Assembly (NCBI GenBank): GCA_017849335.1
Contig: JAFIHP010000043.1
Coordinates: 1 to 7,126, forward strand
DNA length: 7,126 bases
From: Actinomycetales bacterium
GTDB taxonomy: Bacteria > Actinomycetota > Actinomycetes > S36-B12
Direction of reading: 5' to 3'
Shown here one piece after another: positions 1-5,583 of this stretch (its first letter is position 1; each line of letters opens with the position of its first letter). The position numbers and the translations under genes were made by a program. A model generated the notes under the pieces. It searched no databases and was not told where the DNA came from. It worked only from the letters and a program-made list of their open reading frames with translations.

Positions 1-1
1 G

Positions 2-415
2 ACCGGGGTCCTCAACCGCCGCGGTCTGACCGAGGCAGCGAACCTCATGCACTCCCTGACCCTGCGCGTCGATCGCCGAATCAGCGTGGTGGCGATCGAC
101 CTCAACGACTTCAAGGGGTACAACGACCGCCATGGGCATGCGGCCGGCGACACCTTGTTGACGGACCTGGTCGGCGCCTGGAGTCGGACCCTGCGCTCGA
201 TCGACATCCTCGCCCGGACCAGCGGCGACGAGTTCGTGCTCGTTCTCGCGGACACCGACGCCGCCGCGGCACACGCGCTCCTCGCGCGGCTGCACGAGGC
301 GAACGAGTCGCGCTGGTCATCGGGAGTCGTCGAATGGGGCCGAGGCGAAGCCCTTCCCGACGTGCTGAGGCGAGCCGACCAGGCGCTCTACCTGGCGAAG
401 ACCAGCCGGCGATGA
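2..415 (+). CDS. Diguanylate cyclase GGDEF domain, C-terminal part (5' end outside window)
   Basis: This is the catalytic GGDEF domain of a protein that makes cyclic di-GMP from two GTP. The frame is open from the first bases and gives 137 residues, beginning TGVLNRRGL, the usual opening of the domain after DPL. The substrate/metal region is IDLNDFKGYNDRHGHAAGD. The active-site loop reads SGDEF (bases 221-235) instead of GGDEF. An RxxD allosteric I-site (RSID) lies five residues before it, as in feedback-inhibited cyclases. The domain ends normally with RRADQALYLAK and a TGA at 413-415. Ser at the first loop position is an uncommon variant; because the metal-binding D-E and the I-site are kept, I infer an active enzyme, but this is not proven. 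Any N-terminal sensor or membrane part lies outside the window. The gene converges on the HAD gene with only 10 bp between the stop codons. Confidence 0.93.
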   Translation, partial: TGVLNRRGLTEAANLMHSLTLRVDRRISVVAIDLNDFKGYNDRHGHAAGDTLLTDLVGAWSRTLRSIDILARTSGDEFVLVLADTDAAAAHALLARLHEANESRWSSGVVEWGRGEALPDVLRRADQALYLAKTSRR

Positions 416-425
416 CAGCCGCGGC

Positions 426-1031
426 TCACGCCTGGCGGATGTCGACGATCTCGGTGATCCCAGCCGCGAGAGCGGACGCGAATCCGACATCGCTGTCCTC
501 GTAGACGACAACCTCGGCCGGCTGCAGTCCGAGGCGTGACAAGGCGAGCAGGTACCCGTCCGGGGCCGGCTTGCCCTCGGCGACGTCGTCGGCGGTGATG
601 ACGTCGTCGAACAGATCGACGATGCCCACCGCGCGCAGCGAGCCGACGACCGGTTCACGGAAGCCGCCCGACACCACCACCAGGGGCCGAGTGCCGTGCA
701 TCCGGCGCGCGTGATCGACCACATGGTCGACGGCCTCGAGCTCGCCGAGCCGGGCCACGAAGCCGTCGTTCCCAGCGACGCGCAGACGCTCGATCAGCGC
801 ACCATCGGCGTCCGGGACGGCGGCTCGGACGAACGGCTCCATCGGATCGTTCGCGTGACGCTCCCACCACGGATCCGAGACGACGAACCCGTGCACGCCG
901 AGCAGGTCCGACCAGACCCGACGGTGCAGTCCCATCGTGTCGACCAGCGTTCCGTCACAGTCGAAGAGCAACGCGCGCGCGGTGTCCGGCGGGTCCGGCA
1001 GGCTCCGGACGTGAGCGACGGGACCGCTCAC
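426..1031 (-). CDS. HAD-superfamily phosphatase (beta-phosphoglucomutase-like, subfamily IA)
   Basis: The predicted protein has 201 residues and all four HAD motifs. Motif I is LLFDCDGTLVDT, with nucleophile D24 and acid/base D26. Motif II is VVVSGG (S121). Motif III is K154 in EGKPAPDGY. Motif IV is VVYEDSDVG (E178, D179). The stretch of about 90 residues between motifs I and II is the helical cap typical of beta-PGM/phosphatase-like members. Such enzymes hydrolyse or isomerise small phosphorylated sugars or related metabolites in the cytoplasm; the substrate cannot be read from sequence. I chose the GTG at 1031-1029: it overlaps the TGA of the upstream VOC gene as GTGA, which implies translational coupling. 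An ATG at 1097 would run deep into the VOC gene and adds only low-complexity Arg-rich residues. There is no separate promoter, so it is probably co-transcribed with the VOC gene. Confidence 0.9.
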   Translation of the reverse strand: MSGPVAHVRSLPDPPDTARALLFDCDGTLVDTMGLHRRVWSDLLGVHGFVVSDPWWERHANDPMEPFVRAAVPDADGALIERLRVAGNDGFVARLGELEAVDHVVDHARRMHGTRPLVVVSGGFREPVVGSLRAVGIVDLFDDVITADDVAEGKPAPDGYLLALSRLGLQPAEVVVYEDSDVGFASALAAGITEIVDIRQA

Positions 1032-1405
1032 GCCGCGTCGCCGTGCCGGCCGGAGACGCAGAACTGGTTCCCGTCCGGATCCGCCAACGTGGTCCACGCG
1101 AAGCCGTCGAGCTCGTGCTCGGCCACCAGCACCGCGCCCGCCGCGACGAGGGATCCGACCGTGGACTCACGATCGGCGGACACGAGGTCGAGATGCATGC
1201 GGTTCTTGCCTGCCGTGGGCTGGTCGACCTTCTGGAAGCCCAAGGCCGGACCGCTCGGCGCGGCCACCACCACGAACCATCCGTCGTTCTCCTCCACGAT
1301 GCGACCGCCCACCTGCGTGGCCCACCAGGCGGCAAGCGGCAGCGGGTCGGTCGAGTCGACCGTGATCATGGCGACGGAGAGCGTGACGGCCTCGGCTGGG
1401 TTCAT
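1028..1405 (-). CDS. VOC-family (glyoxalase/bleomycin-resistance-like) protein
   Basis: This is a single-domain protein of 125 residues with the beta-alpha-beta-beta-beta repeats of the vicinal oxygen chelate superfamily, closest by eye to the Glyoxalase_6 type common in actinobacteria. Visible hallmarks are VAMITVDSTDPLPLAAWWATQ (residues 11-31), KNRMHLDL (67-74, with H71 at a usual metal-ligand site) and the ending LADPDGNQFCV. Most relatives I know read GNEFC here; Q114 replaces the Glu that often binds metal, so metal use is uncertain. The substrate is unknown; the family includes lyases, dioxygenases and drug-binding proteins. The gene is first in a two-gene unit with the HAD phosphatase (4-bp overlap). 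Its ATG sits 6 nt after a TAGCGT hexamer, suggesting a leaderless transcript. Confidence 0.88.
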   Translation of the reverse strand: MNPAEAVTLSVAMITVDSTDPLPLAAWWATQVGGRIVEENDGWFVVVAAPSGPALGFQKVDQPTAGKNRMHLDLVSADRESTVGSLVAAGAVLVAEHELDGFAWTTLADPDGNQFCVSGRHGDAA

Positions 1406-1411
1406 GGGGCC

Positions 1412-1417
1412 ACGCTA
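1412..1417 (-). promoter_or_regulatory. Candidate -10 element of leaderless VOC-HAD transcript
   Basis: On the minus strand TAGCGT fits the actinobacterial -10 pattern TAnnnT and is followed by exactly 6 nt (GGCCCC) before the ATG. Transcription would then start at or next to the A of the ATG. I see no convincing -35 at 17-18 nt. Confidence 0.55.
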
Positions 1418-1455
1418 GCCAGGGTCAGTGACACGGGGCCGCCCGGACGTCGTGC

Positions 1456-1461
1456 TACCGT
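1456..1461 (+). promoter_or_regulatory. Possible -10 element upstream of the DUF2798-like frame
   Basis: TACCGT fits TAnnnT. It is 82 nt upstream of the first likely GTG of the DUF2798-like frame, so it would give a 5' leader of about 75 nt. GTGACA at 1428-1433 resembles a -35 but is 22 nt away, too far for a standard pair. This is weak evidence on its own. Confidence 0.25.
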
Positions 1462-1508
1462 CCGCGTGAGCTTCGGCTCCGTAAGCGTCTGACGTCAGGC
1501 AACGCGCA

Positions 1509-1527
1509 TCCCTTCGAAAGAAAGGGA
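1509..1527 (+). promoter_or_regulatory. Shine-Dalgarno region within a small hairpin
   Basis: The strongest purine-rich run nearby, AAAGGGAGGG, ends at 1530, 12 nt before the GTG at 1543. Its first half pairs with the upstream TCCCTT to give a 6-bp stem (TCCCTT / AAGGGA) with a 7-nt CGAAAGA loop. The site would be partly masked when the stem forms. The Shine-Dalgarno run supports a gene here; control by the hairpin is only inference. Confidence 0.35.
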
Positions 1528-1542
1528 GGGTGCGCCACGTTC

Positions 1543-1704
1543 GTGGTGTCGCTCATCGCGACAGTCCGGGCCGTCGGCTTCACCCGGGCAGCAGTCACGA
1601 CCTGGCCGGGGTCCTGGGCCATCGCCTTCCCCACCTTGCTGGTCGTCCTGCCGGTCGTCCGGCGGATGGTCGCCTGGCTCATCGTCCGCCCGGAGGTCCG
1701 CTAG
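1543..1704 (+). CDS. Short DUF2798-like membrane protein (possibly 5'-truncated)
   Basis: This reading frame of 53 residues starts MVSLIATVRAVGF and ends VRRMVAWLIVRPEVR. The core AIAFPTLLVVLPVVRRMV matches what I know of DUF2798: a small two-helix membrane protein in which the second helix follows a Trp-rich turn and ends in P-x-V-R-R. Here the turn is TTWPGSW. Family members usually have about 70-80 residues, with more of helix 1 before FVVSLIATVRA. The frame stays open upstream, but that part (GNAHPFERKGGCAT) is not membrane-like, so either this is a short form or the 5' end has been lost. The start is uncertain: GTG at 1543 or 1546, behind AAAGGGAGGG at a rather long spacing. Function is unknown for the family. 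No operon partner is evident; the response regulator gene converges on it. Confidence 0.55.
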   Translation: MVSLIATVRAVGFTRAAVTTWPGSWAIAFPTLLVVLPVVRRMVAWLIVRPEVR

Positions 1705-1708
1705 CACC

Positions 1709-1741
1709 GGACGTCGCCCGCGCCGGGCACCGACGGACGTC
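1709..1741. terminator. Candidate bidirectional hairpin between convergent genes
   Basis: The 35-bp gap between the DUF2798-like frame and the response regulator holds an inner stem GCCCG-CGC-CGGGC (1716-1728). It is flanked by two copies of the self-complementary GACGTC (1710-1715 and 1736-1741) that could form an outer stem. There is no T-tract, as is common in high-GC actinobacteria. The convergent location fits a shared terminator. Confidence 0.4.
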
Positions 1742-2381
1742 AGTCCGGAAGCAGCCCCCGGTCGCGGGCGACGGAGATCGCCTCCGTGCGGGACTGCACG
1801 CCCAGCTTGAGGTAGACGTGCGCGAGGTGCGACTTCACGGTCGCCCGCGTGATGACCAGCTCGGCGGCGACCTGGTCGTTCGAGTCGCCGGCGGCCACTC
1901 TGGCCAGCACATCCAGCTCGCGTCGGGTCAGCGCCTGCTCGGGAGTCCGCATGCGCTCGAGGAGGCGCTCCTGGACCGCGGGTCCCAACGTGACGCGTCG
2001 GTCGGCGGCCGCACGGATGGCGCCGGCGAGCTCGAGCGTCGGAGCGTCCTTGAGGAGGTAGCCCGTCGCGCCCGCCTCGATCGCGGCGAGGATGTCGGCG
2101 TCGGACCCGTACGTCGTGACGACGAGCACGGGCGGCCCGGCAAGCTCGACCAGTCCTGCGGTCGCCTCGGCGCCCGTCATCCGGCCCGGTCCGAACCGCA
2201 GGTCCAGCAGGACGACGTCGGCGACGCCGCCGTCGGTGACCCAGCGCAGCAGAGCCTCGGCGGTGTCGAACTCGCTGACCACCTCCAGGTCCGGCTGGGA
2301 CTCGACCACTGCTCGCAGTCCCGCCCGCACGACCGGGTGGTCGTCGGCAAGGACGACGCGCAGCCGTCCGGCGCCCGTCAT
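1740..2381 (-). CDS. chrA: NarL/FixJ-family response regulator (ChrA/HrrA-like)
   Basis: The 213-residue protein has a receiver domain (about 1-125) and a LuxR-type helix-turn-helix (about 148-205). The receiver shows the acidic pair D13-D14, phospho-acceptor D60 in DVVLLDLR, switch residue T89 in VVTTYGSD and K111 in YLLKD. The HTH runs LTRRELDVLARVAAGDSN and then VITRATVKSHLAHVYLKLGV. It binds DNA as a dimer after phosphorylation by the partner kinase. Its ATG overlaps the kinase TGA as ATGA (2378-2381), so the two are translationally coupled. It lies in a divergent arrangement with an HrtBA-like exporter, as in the haem-responsive ChrSA system of Corynebacterium; the gene symbol rests on this context and general similarity, and another signal (antibiotic, peptide) is possible. 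Being a response regulator is certain; the haem role is inference. Confidence 0.93.
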   Translation of the reverse strand: MTGAGRLRVVLADDHPVVRAGLRAVVESQPDLEVVSEFDTAEALLRWVTDGGVADVVLLDLRFGPGRMTGAEATAGLVELAGPPVLVVTTYGSDADILAAIEAGATGYLLKDAPTLELAGAIRAAADRRVTLGPAVQERLLERMRTPEQALTRRELDVLARVAAGDSNDQVAAELVITRATVKSHLAHVYLKLGVQSRTEAISVARDRGLLPD

Positions 2382-3631
2382 GCGACCGCACCCGTGCGCG
2401 CGACCGGCTCGGAGACGACCGGGATCGAGACCGACACCGCTGCTCCGGTGCCCGGGGCGCTCTCGACGACCAGCTCGCCGCCGATCTCCGCCACGCGCGA
2501 CCGCATGGCCGCGAGGCCGAACCCGTGGTCGGGACGGCGACCGTCCAGCTGCGAGGGATCGAAGCCCACGCCGTCGTCGACGACATCGAGGACGACCAGG
2601 TCGTCGCGCACGGCCAGAGCGAGCTGCACGTTCCGCGCGCGGGAATGCTGGACGACGTTCGCCAGCGCGGACTGAGCAATTCGCAGGACCGCAGTCTCGA
2701 CCGACACAGGGAGCACCGGCACGTCCGTGTCGGTGACGACGGAGACCTCCAGCTCGGTCCCGCGTTCCGCCGAGTCGCGGGCGGCACGTTCGCCTGCCCG
2801 CCGCAGAGCCGACACGAGCGTGCCCTCGGACAGCTCGGCGGGAGCGAGGGCGTACACGACCCGTCGGGTGTGCGCGAGACTGTCGGCCACCGCGGCCTGT
2901 GCCTGCGCGAGGAGGTCCGCAGTGCGGTGGTCCTCCGGTCCGATCCCCGCCTGCGCAGCCCCGAGCAGCAGCCCGGTGGCCGAGAGGTCCTGGGCTATCG
3001 TGTCGTGGATCTCCCGAGCCAGGCGCTCACGCTCCGCCGAGACCACGCGCTCACGCTCGGCCGCGGCCAGGTGATCACGTGCCGACACGAGCTCGTCGAG
3101 CATCTCCTGGCGGATACGGACCTCGCGCTGGAGCACGTGGAAGCCGGTCACCGCCGCGATCGCGACCGCGGCGCCCACGAGCGGGCCCAGCACCGCCCCG
3201 AACGAGTCGGTGGGATGGACGACCACCGCGTCGGCGACGGCGACCAGTGTCGTGAACGCCACGGCGGCCATGCCACGGTGCGCGCCGAGGGCGTGCATCT
3301 GGACGAGCATCAGAGGGAAGGCCATCCACAAGGCGACCGGGCTCACCGCGAGCATGCCCGCCCAGATCAGCACGAGGGCGGTGATCCACACGGTCGCAGC
3401 GGACAGATCGCGCCGACGTCGCAGGGGCTCCCCCGTACCGGCCACCCGCATACCGCGGCCCCAGGCGTATACCGCGGCGAAGGCGAGCCCCAGGAGCAAC
3501 GCCGACCACCGTCGCAGTCCCGCCTCGCTCGCCACTCCCTGCCAGGTGGCGACCGCGACGAGGAGTGCCATGAGGGCGTCGACGCCGAACTGGATGCCGC
3601 GGGTCACCGTCGCCAGCGCATGCGGGTGCAC
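2378..3631 (-). CDS. chrS: Membrane sensor histidine kinase, HisKA_3 type (ChrS/HrrS-like)
   Basis: The 417-residue sensor kinase has about six predicted membrane helices in its first 165 residues (near 14-33, 42-58, 79-96, 98-113, 119-138, 144-165). Short loops mean the signal is probably sensed within the membrane. A linker coiled coil (about 168-205, QREVRIRQEMLDELVSARD) leads to the dimerisation and phosphotransfer region ERLAREIHDTIAQDLS with H209. The ATPase domain has the N-box RIAQSALANVVQHS (N325), the G1 box DDGVGF (D352) and the G2 box HGFGLAAMRSRV. I use the GTG at 3631 because TACCGT lies exactly 6 nt upstream, implying a leaderless mRNA. The gene is co-transcribed with the regulator and divergent from the ABC exporter genes across 131 bp. 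Membrane-embedded sensing fits the haem sensors ChrS/HrrS; that ligand is inference from context. Confidence 0.93.
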   Translation of the reverse strand: MHPHALATVTRGIQFGVDALMALLVAVATWQGVASEAGLRRWSALLLGLAFAAVYAWGRGMRVAGTGEPLRRRRDLSAATVWITALVLIWAGMLAVSPVALWMAFPLMLVQMHALGAHRGMAAVAFTTLVAVADAVVVHPTDSFGAVLGPLVGAAVAIAAVTGFHVLQREVRIRQEMLDELVSARDHLAAAERERVVSAERERLAREIHDTIAQDLSATGLLLGAAQAGIGPEDHRTADLLAQAQAAVADSLAHTRRVVYALAPAELSEGTLVSALRRAGERAARDSAERGTELEVSVVTDTDVPVLPVSVETAVLRIAQSALANVVQHSRARNVQLALAVRDDLVVLDVVDDGVGFDPSQLDGRRPDHGFGLAAMRSRVAEIGGELVVESAPGTGAAVSVSIPVVSEPVARTGAVA

Positions 3632-3637
3632 GCGGCC

Positions 3638-3643
3638 ACGGTA
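3638..3643 (-). promoter_or_regulatory. Candidate -10 element of leaderless kinase-regulator transcript
   Basis: Minus-strand TACCGT (TAnnnT) is followed by 6 nt (GGCCGC) and the GTG start of the kinase. This matches the spacing seen at four other genes of this window. No clear -35 is visible. Confidence 0.55.
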
Positions 3644-3687
3644 CCGCCGTCGACGCGCCGCGCCATCGGCCAGAAGGTGGAGTTCCG

Positions 3688-3702
3688 GCTGGACCGTCCG
3701 GC
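3688..3702. promoter_or_regulatory. Imperfect palindrome in the divergent kinase/exporter intergenic region
   Basis: GC-T-GGAC-C-GTCC-G-GC is symmetric around position 3695 apart from one G-T pair. It lies between the two divergent start sites and could be a second regulator site, but short GC-rich palindromes arise easily here. Confidence 0.25.
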
Positions 3703-3712
3703 GCGGGAAGAC

Positions 3713-3726
3713 CCGCCCGTGGGCGG
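3713..3726. promoter_or_regulatory. Perfect 14-bp palindrome, candidate response-regulator operator
   Basis: CCGCCC-GT-GGGCGG is a perfect inverted repeat. Its centre is about 43 bp upstream of the permease start codon, which is also the likely transcription start. A LuxR-type activator dimer commonly binds near -35 to -45. No recognisable -35 hexamer exists at this promoter, which fits activator dependence. The assignment is inference. Confidence 0.4.
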
Positions 3727-3750
3727 CTGCGCCGAGCCCCCGTTCGGCAC

Positions 3751-3756
3751 GACAGT
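3751..3756 (+). promoter_or_regulatory. Candidate degenerate -10 element of leaderless permease transcript
   Basis: GACAGT (TAnnnT with the first T replaced) is followed by 6 nt (GGATCC) and the ATG of the permease. A weak -10 with no clear -35 would suit a promoter that needs an activator. Confidence 0.42.
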
Positions 3757-3762
3757 GGATCC

Positions 3763-4857
3763 ATGTTCGTCTCCCTGCGCGACCTGCGCCACGCCCGAGG
3801 TCGTTTCGCCCTCGTCGGTACCGTCGTCCTGCTCATCGCATTCCTCGTGACGTTCCTCGGAACGCTGACCGCGGGCCTTGCCCGCGAGTCCACCTCGGCG
3901 ATCACCGACCTGCCCGCCGACTACCTGGCCTTCTCGATGCCGGCGCCCGGAGATGCCCCGGGGTTCACGGCGTCGTCGATCGACGAGGCACAGGTGAAGC
4001 AGTGGTCGTCCGTCCCGGGCGTCGAGTCCGCCCAGCCGGTCGGAGTCACCACGACGCGCGCCACGTCGCCGACGACGACTGCCGCGGTCACGGCGTTCGG
4101 CGTCCTGCCCGGCTCCGCCCTCGTCCCCGGTGCCGACGACTCCGGCGTCATCCCCTCGGGCGGCGTCGTTCTGTCCGCGCCCGCCGCCGACGCGCTGGCG
4201 GTCGGCGAGGGCGACCCGGTCACCCTCGGCGGCGAGCGCCTGACGGTCACCCGCATCGTCGACGCCGACGATTCCTTCGCGCACACGCCGGCGGTGTGGG
4301 TCGGCCTGGATGACTGGCGACGCCTCGGCGGTCGGTCCGCTCCGGGGACGGCGACGGTCATCGCGCTGTCGGTGCACGGGCTCTCCGCAGAGGCCATCGC
4401 GGACGAGGACGCGACGATCGGAACGACGACGCTGCCCACGTCGGAGGCACGCTCGGCGGTGTCCTCGTTCACGGCCGAGAACATGTCGCTGTCGATCATG
4501 CTCGCGTTCCTGATCGGAATCTCCGCCCTGGTCGTCGGCGCCTTCTTCACCGTCTGGACGATCAGCCGCAGCGGTGACCTCGCTGTCCTCAGGGCTCTCG
4601 GTGCGTCGACCGCCTACCTCCTGCGCGACTCGCTGGGACAGGCCGTCGTCGTGCTGGTGGCCGGTATCGGAGTCGGGTCCGCCCTGTCTGCGTTGGCCGC
4701 GACCGCGCTGGCCGGTGTCGTGCCGGTCGTCGTCGACGCCGCGACGGTGCTGGTCCCCGCACTGGCCCTGCTCGCCGTCGGCCTTCTCGGCGCCGTGGCC
4801 GCCGTCGTGCGTGTCGGCCGCGTCGACGCGCACGCGGCGCTCGCCGCCGGACGCTGA
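3763..4857 (+). CDS. hrtB: ABC transporter permease, FtsX/MacB-like (HrtB-like haem exporter subunit)
   Basis: The 364-residue membrane subunit has the MacB/FtsX topology: one N-terminal helix (about 17-38), a large extracellular domain (about 40-240) and three C-terminal helices (about 245-267, 290-320, 324-349). The cytoplasmic turn SGDLAVLRALGASTAYLLRD (270-289) is the coupling region characteristic of FtsX permeases, and the tail VGRVDAHAALAAGR resembles their RxDPxxAL ending. The opening MFVSLRDLRHARGRFALVGTV is like HrtB proteins as I remember them. E239, in FTAENMSL just before helix 2, is a candidate for the acidic ligand-binding residue near the outer membrane face; this is from memory and unverified. 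HrtB with HrtA exports excess haem from the membrane. The next gene, 32 bp downstream, is the ATPase, and the divergent neighbour is the two-component system. The FtsX-family call is firm; haem as substrate is inferred. Confidence 0.9.
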   Translation: MFVSLRDLRHARGRFALVGTVVLLIAFLVTFLGTLTAGLARESTSAITDLPADYLAFSMPAPGDAPGFTASSIDEAQVKQWSSVPGVESAQPVGVTTTRATSPTTTAAVTAFGVLPGSALVPGADDSGVIPSGGVVLSAPAADALAVGEGDPVTLGGERLTVTRIVDADDSFAHTPAVWVGLDDWRRLGGRSAPGTATVIALSVHGLSAEAIADEDATIGTTTLPTSEARSAVSSFTAENMSLSIMLAFLIGISALVVGAFFTVWTISRSGDLAVLRALGASTAYLLRDSLGQAVVVLVAGIGVGSALSALAATALAGVVPVVVDAATVLVPALALLAVGLLGAVAAVVRVGRVDAHAALAAGR

Positions 4858-4876
4858 CCTCCCATCCCCCTCACGC

Positions 4877-4882
4877 AAGGAG
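4877..4882 (+). promoter_or_regulatory. Strong Shine-Dalgarno site for the ATPase gene
   Basis: AAGGAG lies 7 nt before the GTG at 4890 and decides that start. It is the clearest canonical ribosome-binding site in the window, in contrast to the leaderless-type starts of the first genes of the units. Confidence 0.8.
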
Positions 4883-4889
4883 AGCACTC

Positions 4890-5579
4890 GTGGACCTGCA
4901 CATCGACGACGTCACCCTGGTGTACCCCGACGGCGAAAGCACCCTGACGGCGGTCGACGCGGTCAGCCTGGAGGTGCCGGCGGGCACCGCCACTGCTCTG
5001 CTCGGACCGTCCGGATCGGGCAAGTCGAGCCTGCTCGCCGTCGCCGGCGGGCTGACCCGGCCGACGTCCGGGGTCGTGCGGATCGGCGGCGACGTCGTGT
5101 TCACCCCCACGACCACGCCGCGGGAGGCGACGCGTGCCCGGCGCGACCGCATCGGCCTGGTCTTCCAGCAGCCTCAGCTGATCGCCTCGCTGACCGCTCT
5201 CGAGCAGCTCGAGCTGCGTGCCCACGTGCGCGGCCGGAGACCGTCCTCGGCACGCGACCATGCGCGCGCGCTGCTCGACGCTGTCGGCCTCGCCGGTCTC
5301 GAGCACCGACGCCCGGCCCAGCTGTCCGGTGGCCAGCGTCAACGGGTTGCTGTCGCCCGCGCTCTCGTCGGCCGACCCGACGTGCTCCTCGTCGACGAGC
5401 CCACGTCGGCCCTCGACCACGAGCGCGGCACCCAGGTCATCGCGCTGATCACCTCGTTGGCGGCACAGGAGGGCGCGGCCACGCTGATCGTCTCGCACGA
5501 TGCGTCGACCCTCGCCTCGGTCGACACCCAGGCCGTGCTTCGCGACGGGCGACTGGCCACCGCCGACGCCCTACGGTAG
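4890..5579 (+). CDS. hrtA: ABC transporter ATP-binding protein (HrtA-like)
   Basis: The 229-residue ATPase is complete. Walker A is GPSGSGKS (39-46), the Q-loop is FQQPQL (92-97), the signature is LSGGQRQRVAVARAL (145-159), Walker B is VLLVDEPTSALD (165-176) and the switch histidine is H203 in VSHD. The size and the sequence QLIASLTALEQLELRAHVRG fit the LolD/MacB/HrtA clade that works with FtsX-type permeases. It powers the permease encoded immediately upstream as an A2B2 complex at the inner face of the membrane. The GTG start is set by AAGGAG 7 nt upstream. The ORF ends CTA-CGG-TAG; the same bases form a -10-like TACGGT for the next gene. ATPase function is certain; the haem-export role depends on the context described for the permease. 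Confidence 0.95.
   Translation: MDLHIDDVTLVYPDGESTLTAVDAVSLEVPAGTATALLGPSGSGKSSLLAVAGGLTRPTSGVVRIGGDVVFTPTTTPREATRARRDRIGLVFQQPQLIASLTALEQLELRAHVRGRRPSSARDHARALLDAVGLAGLEHRRPAQLSGGQRQRVAVARALVGRPDVLLVDEPTSALDHERGTQVIALITSLAAQEGAATLIVSHDASTLASVDTQAVLRDGRLATADALR
5572..5577 (+). promoter_or_regulatory. Candidate -10 element overlapping the ATPase stop codon
   Basis: TACGGT (TAnnnT) ends on the first base of the TAG stop of the ATPase gene. It is followed by 6 nt (AGGCGG) and the GTG of the downstream membrane protein, the same spacing as at other genes here. The purine-rich AGGCGG is too close to the start to be a normal ribosome-binding site. Confidence 0.45.
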
Positions 5580-5583
5580 GCGG

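Noticed and set aside
417..426. 10-bp palindrome AGCCGCGGCT between the convergent GGDEF and HAD genes as terminator
   Set aside because: It leaves no loop without opening most of the stem and has no T-tract; too short to call, although its position is suggestive.
1032..1097. ATG start at 1097 extending the HAD phosphatase by 22 residues
   Set aside because: It would overlap the VOC gene by 70 bp with Arg-rich residues unlike HAD N-termini; the GTGA overlap at 1028-1031 is more credible.
1455..1682. Minus-strand frame of 75 codons over the DUF2798-like region
   Set aside because: The product is a basic, Thr/Arg-rich sequence with no known family, whereas the plus strand gives a recognisable membrane protein.
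1446..1741. Four copies of GACGTC around the DUF2798-like frame as a repeat family
   Set aside because: The same hexamer occurs at several other places in the window, including inside genes, so it is not a specific repeat; only the pair at 1710 and 1736 is used above, as part of a hairpin.
1495..2787. Long minus-strand open frame (430 codons) across the regulator and kinase region
   Set aside because: The translation is Arg/Pro/Ser-rich without recognisable domains and lies out of frame over the well-supported regulator and kinase; such shadow frames are expected at this GC content.
2525..3850. Long plus-strand open frame (441 codons) antisense to the kinase
   Set aside because: It is the complement of the kinase gene, rich in His/Arg/Asp/Gly with no domain, and runs into the permease gene in the wrong frame.
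3604..4887. Long minus-strand open frame (427 codons) antisense to the permease
   Set aside because: It is an antisense shadow with Arg/Gly/Asp low complexity; the plus-strand permease shows clear helices and FtsX motifs.
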